The translations under genes and the position numbers were made by a program. Under the pieces are notes generated by a model, which saw nothing but the letters and a program-made list of their open reading frames with translations, made no database searches and was not told the origin of the DNA. Shown here piece after piece: positions 7,289 to 14,876 of a stretch of DNA of 27,116 nt. The stretch is taken from positions 1 through 27,116 of IMG/VR virus record IMGVR_UViG_3300000116_000171; one strand, 5' to 3'. The first letter of the stretch is position 1. Each line of letters begins with the position of its first letter. The stretch is from a virus.

Positions 7289-9583
7289 ATGTTACATAAG
7301 GCCATTCTGAAAGGAATAGATAATGATATTTATGGTTTGTTATCTTTTATGTATGATGATATGGTTAGTAAAATATCTAAACAAGATGCCAAATATACTA
7401 TGGCACAAGGATTAGAAGCCAAAGGTAAGACTAAGGCTGTGGAAGCATTGAAAAGACTTCTAGAACCAATAGACACTTTCGACGGTAAAAAAATTAATAT
7501 TGGTGAATATATTAAAAATAAGCCTTACCTTAATAGGATTGTTTATAATAGAAAATACACAGAAGGTACTAAGACTGAAAGTGAAGGAGATTCAATTCAA
7601 GTTCAAAAACTCAAACTCTTATCTAAGTATGCAAATGCAAAAGAACTAACAAAAGAATATGGGTCTGACTCTGAAATAAACAAAGAAAAATATTTGATAG
7701 ATAAGAAAATAGAAGTACCTGTTAATTTATCTCTTAATGTTGGTGAAAGATTAACTCCTGAACAAGTAAAGGAAAATAAAGAAATTACTGAAAGAAATAA
7801 GCCTGTAAATGATGCACTATCTAAAATAGACAAATTAACTGATAAGTTTTTTGAGGAGACTAAAAAACTATCAACTATCAAGTTTGGCAAAGACTACGAA
7901 GAGAATAAATCTAAAAAAGAAATTGACCCTAAAGAGGCTGCTAGTTATGACAAACTTAAATCTAAATTAGATAAGGATATTCAAAAAGAGATTGATAAGA
8001 TTGATAAACTCAAAGGGAAAAAAGAAAGTAAAACTATTAAAGTACTCAATGAACAATATAAACAAGATGTTGATGAATTCTATAAGAAAAAATCACTAAT
8101 TAGAAATTTATTCGATGGAAAGAAACCAAAGGCAGGACTACTTTACGGAGACAAAGCCAAAGCACAATTGAAAAAAATTGGTAAAGTAGGTACTCCTAAA
8201 AGTACAGATAGTTCATTATTACAACATTTGAATGCTCAGACCCCTAAAGGTGCGGGAAAAGGTAATGTTCTTAGAAGAGGTAAAGAAACTAATTTTGATA
8301 TATTAGTATTTGATTTACGAAGAACTATGACTATGATTCTAAATGCCTTCGGTTCAGAATATAAAGACACAGTAGGTAAAATTCTAGAACTGCTCAAAAA
8401 GTCATTAAGGTCTGAATTAGACAGGCTTAGCATTAAAGATGAAGTAACCGCAGAAAGTAAAACAGATACTTCTGTAAAAGAAGGAACTGCTAAAACTTTA
8501 GGATTTTATAAGAATTTACTTTCTATAATTAGTGGTAAGATAGTATCTAGCGATGTCAAAGATTTATTTGATAATGACCCAATAGTAAAGCAGCAGATAG
8601 TTTATTTACTAGTAAATGATAAAAATAAATATAGATATTTCTTATTACCAAGAAAGGGTGGTAAGCAATTAGATAAAAGTAAAAAACCGCTACAGGGAGA
8701 AAATTTTACTAAATTTGATGTGTTAGAAAATAAACTAACTGCTGAAAAATATAAAGAACTTAGGAGTATGATAGTTAAATCAGGAATTCCTTTATATGTT
8801 TCTACTGGCGCAAAAGGTCAATTGAGAGGTAATTTAAAACAATACGCCCAGAGTTTAGAAGATGTGTTTATTCTTTTGGGTAGAGTAGTGGATTCTGCTG
8901 AATATAGTAGTTCTATGATAGATTACAATATGTTAAAATTAAAAACTAAAATTAAAGAGGACTTAGGAAGAATCAGAACTACTGATAAAGGTAATATGAT
9001 TCAATTTAATCAAGACGCTACTTCTTTTTTAGAAGCATTAGATGATTTATCTTCCGAATATAACAAGGGTACTGCTAAACAAAGAAGAGATAAACTATTA
9101 GATAATTTATCTGACAAAATAGATTCTATTAGAGAAAGAATAGGAAGTAAGGAAAAACAAAAGTTACCAGTAAAGATAGAATTTTCTCAGAAAGGATTGG
9201 ATATTGAAACGAGCAGAAATGGTAAAATTGATAGGGAAATACAAAAAATTAAGTCTAATTTTTATACAATGTTAGACGAAGCCCCAGCGAAGGGTGATGA
9301 AGTTATTATGGATTCAATTGTGATTAACGAATACAAAACAATTCTTGCTGAACTAGAAGAAAATTTAGAAGATTCTTCTGAAAGGATGGAACGTATTACA
9401 GACGGAATGAAAAGATTAGAGGATGCACATTCTGATTATATGGCTTCTGGGAATGGAGAAAAAGAAACTGAGAAACTCACAGAAAAAGATGGTAAGATAT
9501 ATACTGGAGTCCAAAACGATTTAAAGTATCTTAAGACAACTCTAAGTCGATTGATGGAAAATACAAAAGATAAAGGTGAATAG
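7289..9583 (+). CDS. Long Lys/Glu-rich protein of unknown function (764 aa)
   Basis: A highly charged, mostly helical protein with probable coiled-coil segments (about 170-270 and 590-640) and no cysteines in the core. The N-terminal segment (MLHKAILKGIDNDIYGLLSF) is weakly like the tag because of AILKG, but lacks the Trp. The middle contains DLRRTMTMILNAFGSEYKD and a more globular stretch near 430-560 (IVYLLVNDKNKYRYFLLPRKG). The position between portal and capsid genes and the length suggest a virion or internal scaffold component. No catalytic motif is seen. It starts at ATG 7289 behind GAGGTGAATTAG. The overall style is like the 583-residue product at 20257. Confidence 0.75.
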   Translation: MLHKAILKGIDNDIYGLLSFMYDDMVSKISKQDAKYTMAQGLEAKGKTKAVEALKRLLEPIDTFDGKKINIGEYIKNKPYLNRIVYNRKYTEGTKTESEGDSIQVQKLKLLSKYANAKELTKEYGSDSEINKEKYLIDKKIEVPVNLSLNVGERLTPEQVKENKEITERNKPVNDALSKIDKLTDKFFEETKKLSTIKFGKDYEENKSKKEIDPKEAASYDKLKSKLDKDIQKEIDKIDKLKGKKESKTIKVLNEQYKQDVDEFYKKKSLIRNLFDGKKPKAGLLYGDKAKAQLKKIGKVGTPKSTDSSLLQHLNAQTPKGAGKGNVLRRGKETNFDILVFDLRRTMTMILNAFGSEYKDTVGKILELLKKSLRSELDRLSIKDEVTAESKTDTSVKEGTAKTLGFYKNLLSIISGKIVSSDVKDLFDNDPIVKQQIVYLLVNDKNKYRYFLLPRKGGKQLDKSKKPLQGENFTKFDVLENKLTAEKYKELRSMIVKSGIPLYVSTGAKGQLRGNLKQYAQSLEDVFILLGRVVDSAEYSSSMIDYNMLKLKTKIKEDLGRIRTTDKGNMIQFNQDATSFLEALDDLSSEYNKGTAKQRRDKLLDNLSDKIDSIRERIGSKEKQKLPVKIEFSQKGLDIETSRNGKIDREIQKIKSNFYTMLDEAPAKGDEVIMDSIVINEYKTILAELEENLEDSSERMERITDGMKRLEDAHSDYMASGNGEKETEKLTEKDGKIYTGVQNDLKYLKTTLSRLMENTKDKGE

Positions 9584-9584
9584 A

Positions 9585-9953
9585 ATGACATGGAACTACT
9601 ACGATAATGGCGAAGAGTTTATACTCAAAGAAGATAAAGAAATATCAAAGAACTTACTAGATACATTAAATCCTAAAGAAAAAAAGAAACTTAAGAAGCA
9701 AGTAAACTCTGCTTCTCCTACTGAATTTTTTGGACAGGACTTTACTAAGTTAGGGGATTTAATTATTGTACTTAAAGAAATTAACTTTATTAAATCAGAT
9801 GATAAACTTAAAAAGAAAATGAAATCAATGGATGAGCGCAACGTAGATATAGTCGCTACTGCAAGTAAACTCCGTAAGGAGTACGAGTTGCTGTATCGTC
9901 AATTACGTGATTTAGTTTATCCACCCAAAAAAGGAGAGAAAAAAGATGACTGA
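9585..9953 (+). CDS. Small charged protein of unknown function (122 aa)
   Basis: It starts at ATG 9585 behind AAAGGTGAA, one base after the upstream stop. It opens MTWNYYDNGEEF: a Trp at position 3 as in the tag proteins, but the rest of the tag is missing, so I do not count it. It is helical and Lys-rich with the segments KEISKNLLDTLNPKEKKKL and a C-terminal helix (VATASKLRKEYELLYRQLRD). Its end overlaps the next gene by 8 bases, showing tight coupling. The size and helical pattern would suit a chaperone or head-completion role, without proof. Confidence 0.7.
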   Translation: MTWNYYDNGEEFILKEDKEISKNLLDTLNPKEKKKLKKQVNSASPTEFFGQDFTKLGDLIIVLKEINFIKSDDKLKKKMKSMDERNVDIVATASKLRKEYELLYRQLRDLVYPPKKGEKKDD

Positions 9954-10188
9954 AGAAAACAAAGTTAGTAACGACATTTTGGCTATATTAAAAGCCTTAA
10001 CAGATAAGATTGAAACATTAGAGAGGACTGTATATGCAAAGGATAATTTGCTAATGAAGTCTGGTTTAGTTGTTTCTCAAAGCCCTACTCCTTCAATGGA
10101 TAATAAGATTTCTTCACCTGTTGGTGATGTTGGAAGTATGGATTGGAAAGATATTCATAAGATGGTAGAAAACGTAGGAGGTCAATGA
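9946..10188 (+). CDS. Small protein ending in SMDWKDIHK motif (80 aa)
   Basis: It starts at ATG 9946 behind AAAAGGAGAG. A short N-terminal coiled coil (ILAILKALTDKIETLERTV) is followed by a Ser/Pro-rich linker and a C-terminal end DVGSMDWKDIHKMVENVGGQ. That end is nearly the same as the C-terminus of the protease-scaffold protein at 13625 (IASMDWSDIHRFVGGNQ), so both carry the D-W-x-D-I-H-K/R element at the C-terminus. This layout (oligomerisation helix, linker, binding peptide) is that of a minimal scaffolding or capsid-binding protein. That reading is inference. Confidence 0.75.
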   Translation: MTEENKVSNDILAILKALTDKIETLERTVYAKDNLLMKSGLVVSQSPTPSMDNKISSPVGDVGSMDWKDIHKMVENVGGQ

Positions 10189-10189
10189 T

Positions 10190-10495
10190 ATGAAATGGAA
10201 AACATTACTAAAAGCAAAAAACGATTATAAAAGCCCAGAAGAACTAGAAGGATTATTTGATAAATTCGTACATCCAAAAGTTCTACAATGGATTAAAAAA
10301 GACTCTCTGCAACTGCCTATCCCTTTGCGAAAGTTAAAAATGACAGGCGATAAGGCAGAAACAAATGTAGATTCATATTACAGAAATAAAGATGGTGGTA
10401 AATGGAAAAATCACATAGAAGATTATAATTCTGATGACACAAACTTATATATTTATTTTAGGCAAGCGAGCAGAGGCGGCCCAATTCCAGAGTAA
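10190..10495 (+). CDS. Tagged small protein, MKWKTLLKAK N-terminus (101 aa)
   Basis: It begins MKWKTLLKAKND, again the shared tag, behind a very good ribosome site (AGGAGGT at 10176-10182). The middle contains LPIPLRKLKMTGDKAETNVDSYY and the end has DDTNLYIYFRQASRGG, which recalls the NLYIY segment of the product at 2032. No catalytic motif is recognised. It follows the C-terminally tagged 80-residue protein after one base, so two genes with the two tag placements are adjacent. Confidence 0.75.
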   Translation: MKWKTLLKAKNDYKSPEELEGLFDKFVHPKVLQWIKKDSLQLPIPLRKLKMTGDKAETNVDSYYRNKDGGKWKNHIEDYNSDDTNLYIYFRQASRGGPIPE

Positions 10496-10505
10496 GGTGA
10501 TTAAT

Positions 10506-11027
10506 ATGCCCGAAAGAGTAACAAGAGAAGAAAGAATGGTTTCTTTAGCCATTGAAAAAGCAAGAAAAGTAAAGCAAGAATTAAGTGCTAAGAAGCGAAT
10601 GAACATTGAACCAACTCAAGTTAATGAGTTTGATTCAGAAGTAGAAGTTCAAAAGATTAAGCGACCCAAAGTTCAAGATGCTTCAAAGATTACAAATCAA
10701 ACTCAAGATAAAGAAGGCTATGGTTTAGCAGGTGAAACTTTAAAGAAGTCATTTAGGTTTTATAACGATAAGACAAAAGAACTATATGAACAGACAGATA
10801 ATGAATTGTCTAAAACTAAAGGAATGAATGTGGGCAAGTTTATAGGGCATTTAAAAGAACAAATGAATAAGCAACCAGTTCTTTATGAGAGAGACATAAT
10901 GAATGCTAAACAAATGGCTCTTTCAGACCCTAGAAATCAAAACCTCCCTCAATCTGCTCCCCAACCTCAAATGTCTCAACCAACTCAACCTAAAAATTTA
11001 GAAAGAAGAAAGAAATGGAGTAGATGA
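10506..11027 (+). CDS. Helical protein of unknown function (173 aa)
   Basis: The start is placed at ATG 10506, 7 bases after the GGT of AAGGTGATTAAT. An upstream in-frame ATG at 10434 lies inside the preceding gene and has no RBS. The protein is basic and helical in its first third (REERMVSLAIEKARKVKQEL), then Lys/Gln-rich, and ends in a Pro/Gln-rich tail (PQSAPQPQMSQPTQP) before a basic tip RRKKWSR. No known family. Possibly an internal or scaffolding-associated protein. Confidence 0.7.
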   Translation: MPERVTREERMVSLAIEKARKVKQELSAKKRMNIEPTQVNEFDSEVEVQKIKRPKVQDASKITNQTQDKEGYGLAGETLKKSFRFYNDKTKELYEQTDNELSKTKGMNVGKFIGHLKEQMNKQPVLYERDIMNAKQMALSDPRNQNLPQSAPQPQMSQPTQPKNLERRKKWSR

Positions 11028-11075
11028 TAGAGGCAGTTTAGATTTATCGTCATCAATTTAAAAAAGTGATAATCC

Positions 11076-13577
11076 ATGCCTCTTCTAATTGAAAAAGATG
11101 GTAACTCATCTGAAGAGATTATACGTCTTTTCGAGAAAACAAGAGTTGCTTATCTATCTGCTCGTACTGACCCTAAAGAATATGGGAATAAGTGGAGTAA
11201 AGCAGTAGATGATATTAGAGAAATCTATGAACAATTAAATGCACTAAGTAAAGAAATGAAAAACTTTATCGAAGAAGATGAATTAAACGATAAGGAAATA
11301 AAAGACCCTACTAGTGAGATAGCAGAAAAACTCTACGAAGGAATTAAAGAACTAAGGTTTAGTTCTGAATTAATTAAAGACCCATTTGCTAAAAGATTCA
11401 AAGGTAATGTTCTTGAAGCATTGATGGATTCACCAGAGACTATGGTTAAATTTACTCACTATGCTTTAAGAAATGACGATAAAGCACTTCCAAAAGAAGT
11501 TTGGTCAATTAAGGACATGGAACCCGACACGATAACAGATGGGTTAGAGGGACTTGACATAGCCGAAGAGGATATTGCCCTGTATATTATCGAACAGTAT
11601 GGCGATGGAAAAGACTCAAAGAAGGTAGAAAGTAAAGTAAATGCCGCTTTAGAGATATTACAGACGCTATTCTTCTCTAAATATGATGAAGAAGAGTTTG
11701 AGGACTTGAAAGATATTGAAGGCATTGAGAAAGCGGAGATGAAATCTAAAAGTGATTTCATCGTACCGAATAAACCAATGTATAGAATCTTCGATATTGA
11801 TGACTTAAAAGAACTTAGAGGCTTTAGTGGAGAGTATGTTGTTCAAGAAAAGTACGACGGTATGCGTATTCAGATTCATAAAATAGATGATAAGATTAAA
11901 GTCTATTCCTATAACGAAAAGGACATTACTGATAAATGTGAAGGTCAAGTAAAGGAAATGGAGCAGAAGAAATACGGTGATTGTGTTCTTGATGCAGAAT
12001 TAATTCTTTTCGAGAAGGATGAACCATTACATAGAGCAGATACAATTGCTCATGTATTCAAAGGTAAATATCCTGATGCTACATTAAGAGCGCACGTCTT
12101 TGATGTTATGCGACACAATGAGCAGAACCTACTAGAAGAAGAGTTAAAAGATAGGATTAATATTCTTTTTAATAATTATTCAATGCATTCATCAGAAGAG
12201 ATAGCATTCCCTTCTAAAAAAGATACTCGTATTGCTGATAATGTAAAAGACGTGGAAGAATATTCTAAAGAAATTATGGAGATGCCTACATCAGAAGGGG
12301 TAGTAATTAAAGATATTACTTCTACTTATTATGTTGGTACTAGAAAGAACCCTAAGTGGATTAAATGGAAGAAGTTTGTAGACTTAGATTTAATTGTATT
12401 AGATAAGAAAACTACTAAGAGCAATCTTAATTCATATACTTTAGGGGCTGGGCCAGCAGAAGGAGAAGGTAAATTTTATTCTGAAATAGAAGATAAAATA
12501 TACATGAATGTTGGTAAAGCATTAAATACTAAGATTAATGTCGATGTAGGAGATATTGTTCGAGTAAAGGTAGATGAAGTCAAAAAGAATGGAGATAGAT
12601 ATACTCTCTTTTCTGCGAAGGTTATTGAAGTTCCTGAAGTTGAACATCCAGATAAACTAGTTACTTTAGAATTACTTTCTCAAGATACTAAGAAGTCTTT
12701 GAATTATGATGTTAAAGCATTAGAAAAAGGAATACAAGTAACTGACCATATTCACGGAGATGCTAATGTTATTATTAAATCCGATATGGATGGTTTTACT
12801 ATTTACGGATTTGAAGAAAGTAATTTAATGTCTAAGAATGCATTAGTTGATATTGATGTATGGAAGGCCAAAGCAGAAGAGATTATGAAAACTAAGCAAA
12901 GTCTTTTAGCCAATAGTATCTTAAATCATTTAAAAGACATGGGAGCAAAGACTGTTAAAGAATTACATAACTTCTTAGTTAAAAGAAAGAGTTCAGGATA
13001 TGAAGATGTTGTTCAAGAAGGAATGAAAGGCTTGAAAGACTGGGCTAAACAAAGGGATGGAATAGAATACAACCCTAAGACTAAGAAATTGTTTGCTGAT
13101 GATTCAAAACTACAAAAAGAACCAGAATTATTGAAAGCATATAAAACTCCTGAAGAGTATAGAGAAGGTGAATTTAAGTTATACTCTAGAGAAGATGATA
13201 ATTTAAATCTTTCTATATCGGTTGGGGATGAAACAATGCATTGGTATATTGAAATTGGAGAAGAAAACAATCTCTTTGATTTGTTCGGTAAAGCAGGTAA
13301 ATATCCAGCAGAAGTAGCAAAGAATGTTTCTAAGGAAAAAGTTATTGATTCAGGAAAAATAGGCTTAGGACTACAAAGGCATGGTTATCATGAGTATTTC
13401 CTAAAGGGTAACAAATTCGAGACTAAATTGCATATAAGAGTATTACCTGTCAAAGATAAGAAAATGTGGCTTGCATGGACTGGATTCAAGCAAAAGCCCG
13501 CAAAGAAAGATGATGATGAAGGAATCTGGAATATCTATGAGGATAGGTTTAACGAATTGACCATACCCAACGAGTAA
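11076..13577 (+). CDS. ATP-dependent DNA ligase core in an 833-aa protein
   Basis: Seals nicks using ATP through a covalent lysyl-AMP. Nucleotidyltransferase motifs are in order: E-K259-Y-D-G-M-R264 (the nucleophile), L-D-A-E-L-I 305-310, V-F-D-V-M 341-345, S-E-G-V-V-I-K 406-412 and K-W-I-K-W-K-K 427-433; an OB-fold follows (about 440-510, DIVRVKVDEV). Residues 1-225 are helical and could hold a DNA-binding part. About 320 extra residues follow, the last 150 of which (HWYIEIGEENN, HGYHEYFLKGN, MWLAWTGFK) recall the LigD phosphoesterase fold or a phage structural domain, but this is uncertain. Typical archaeal ligases are about 550-600 aa. It sits among head genes rather than replication genes. 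It starts at ATG 11076 behind AAAAAGTGAT. Confidence 0.88.
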   Translation: MPLLIEKDGNSSEEIIRLFEKTRVAYLSARTDPKEYGNKWSKAVDDIREIYEQLNALSKEMKNFIEEDELNDKEIKDPTSEIAEKLYEGIKELRFSSELIKDPFAKRFKGNVLEALMDSPETMVKFTHYALRNDDKALPKEVWSIKDMEPDTITDGLEGLDIAEEDIALYIIEQYGDGKDSKKVESKVNAALEILQTLFFSKYDEEEFEDLKDIEGIEKAEMKSKSDFIVPNKPMYRIFDIDDLKELRGFSGEYVVQEKYDGMRIQIHKIDDKIKVYSYNEKDITDKCEGQVKEMEQKKYGDCVLDAELILFEKDEPLHRADTIAHVFKGKYPDATLRAHVFDVMRHNEQNLLEEELKDRINILFNNYSMHSSEEIAFPSKKDTRIADNVKDVEEYSKEIMEMPTSEGVVIKDITSTYYVGTRKNPKWIKWKKFVDLDLIVLDKKTTKSNLNSYTLGAGPAEGEGKFYSEIEDKIYMNVGKALNTKINVDVGDIVRVKVDEVKKNGDRYTLFSAKVIEVPEVEHPDKLVTLELLSQDTKKSLNYDVKALEKGIQVTDHIHGDANVIIKSDMDGFTIYGFEESNLMSKNALVDIDVWKAKAEEIMKTKQSLLANSILNHLKDMGAKTVKELHNFLVKRKSSGYEDVVQEGMKGLKDWAKQRDGIEYNPKTKKLFADDSKLQKEPELLKAYKTPEEYREGEFKLYSREDDNLNLSISVGDETMHWYIEIGEENNLFDLFGKAGKYPAEVAKNVSKEKVIDSGKIGLGLQRHGYHEYFLKGNKFETKLHIRVLPVKDKKMWLAWTGFKQKPAKKDDDEGIWNIYEDRFNELTIPNE

Positions 13578-13588
13578 AACCGAGCCTA

Positions 13589-13595
13589 TTATATA
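13589..13595 (+). promoter_or_regulatory. Possible TATA box before the protease-capsid genes
   Basis: TTATATA lies in the 47-base gap between the ligase and protease genes, about 30 bases upstream of the ATG at 13625. Archaeal TATA boxes sit about 25 bases before transcription starts, so a short-leader transcript for the highly needed protease, scaffold and capsid genes is plausible. No clear purine-rich BRE is visible, and AT-rich DNA gives such matches by chance. Confidence 0.25.
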
Positions 13596-13624
13596 CTGAA
13601 CTTGATTAGAAAGGTTTGAAGGAC

Positions 13625-14860
13625 ATGAGCATAAGTATCATGGCGACAAGGAATGATGAATTTAACATTCTAAAGAGCGACGAACTTATGATTGGTGGAT
13701 ATGCAAGCATTGAAATTGTAGATAAACAAAATGATTTAATAACTTTGAAAGCATTAAATGAAGCCGTTCAAAAGTTCATGTCTAAACCCGAATACAGAAA
13801 CGTAATGACAAATCATTCAAATGTTCAAGTAGGCGAAGTAGTAGATTCATATAGAGACAAAACAGGGAGATTGTGGAAAACAGAAGTAGATGATGTTGGA
13901 TTCTTTGTTGTAATCAAATTAAGAGATGATATAGAAAAAGCCAAAGAAGTTGGAAGAGGAATTCGCAAAGGGTCATTAAGGTCATTTAGCATTGGGGGAC
14001 AAGCATTACAGAAATCTAAGAAAACGCATGATGAATTGGGTAAATACAATGAAATCAGCAAATTAGAACTGCATGAAGTTACCATATGTGAAAAAGGAAT
14101 TAATCCCGAAGCGAGATTCGATATACTAAAACAAGATAAAGGAGAAGATATAATGACTAACAAACTAGAAAAAGCATTGGAAGAATTAGACGCATTGATG
14201 TCAGAAGTCAATACGTTGAGAAAGGAAGAAGAAGAACTCATGTTGGATGAAAAGGGTAATCCTAGAGAAAACATGGAAATGGCTGATGAAATGGCTGATG
14301 ATGATGTCGATGACGATGACACAAAGGAATCTTCTGAATACATGGACACAGATACAGGTGAAAATCCTAGAGAAAAGACAGATAAGGCTTATCTTCGCAC
14401 ATTAGACGGCGCAGGTAATCAAATCGGTGAACCTGCTGATAGAATCGTTATTAATAACGGTAAGCCTACTTCAACCGATATGCCAGTAGTTAAGGCATTC
14501 GGAAACAATGAACTAGAAACTCTTGATTTGAGTGTTTCAAATGTTGAAAAGGCATACGAAGCATTCCGTCAAGAACAACTTGAAGCACTTGCTTACGATA
14601 ATCTTCAAAAGTCTTTTGAAGCACGATTCGCTAATGAAAAGAATTCAAGAGAAAATACTCTCGCAAAGTCTCAATATGATGCGGCTTCCGAGATTGCATC
14701 CCTAAAGGATGAATTTACACAACTAAGAAAGTCTTTGACAGCAGAGAAGGAAACAATCCTAAAGGCTCAAGAAGATTCAATTATTAAGGCTCCATCTATT
14801 GACGATATTGCATCAATGGATTGGTCGGATATTCACCGCTTTGTCGGGGGAAACCAATAA
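13625..14860 (+). CDS. Prohead protease fused to scaffold-like region
   Basis: HK97-type (U35) serine protease that cleaves scaffold and capsid termini during maturation. ATG 13625 is preferred over TTG 13616 because AAAGGT (13610-13615) is 9 bases away. Protease residues: H64 (MTNHSN), S122 (RSFSIGG) and the acidic/His region L-E-L-H-E-V-T-I 147-154. From residue 177 on, the chain is acidic and coiled-coil-like (LEKALEELDALMSEVNTL), then a linker and a long helix, and ends IASMDWSDIHRFVGGNQ, the C-terminal form of the tag. Capsid-binding helices at scaffold C-termini are known in P22 and phi29, and the location fits. The capsid gene follows 16 bases later. Confidence 0.88.
   Translation: MSISIMATRNDEFNILKSDELMIGGYASIEIVDKQNDLITLKALNEAVQKFMSKPEYRNVMTNHSNVQVGEVVDSYRDKTGRLWKTEVDDVGFFVVIKLRDDIEKAKEVGRGIRKGSLRSFSIGGQALQKSKKTHDELGKYNEISKLELHEVTICEKGINPEARFDILKQDKGEDIMTNKLEKALEELDALMSEVNTLRKEEEELMLDEKGNPRENMEMADEMADDDVDDDDTKESSEYMDTDTGENPREKTDKAYLRTLDGAGNQIGEPADRIVINNGKPTSTDMPVVKAFGNNELETLDLSVSNVEKAYEAFRQEQLEALAYDNLQKSFEARFANEKNSRENTLAKSQYDAASEIASLKDEFTQLRKSLTAEKETILKAQEDSIIKAPSIDDIASMDWSDIHRFVGGNQ
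14138..14155 (+). promoter_or_regulatory. Internal ribosome site and ATG for separate scaffold
   Basis: Within the protease-scaffold gene, AAAGGAG at 14138-14144 is followed after 8 bases by an in-frame ATG (14153, residue 177). It lies exactly at the protease-to-scaffold boundary, so translation from it would give a 235-residue scaffold ending in the DWSDIH motif. Phage lambda makes its scaffold Nu3 the same way within gene C. The site is seen in the sequence; its use is inferred. Confidence 0.6.
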
Positions 14861-14876
14861 GAAAAGGTGATTTAAG

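Noticed and set aside
9585-9620. MTWNYYDNG as another tag copy
   Set aside because: It has Trp at position 3 but none of the following I-L-K-K pattern.
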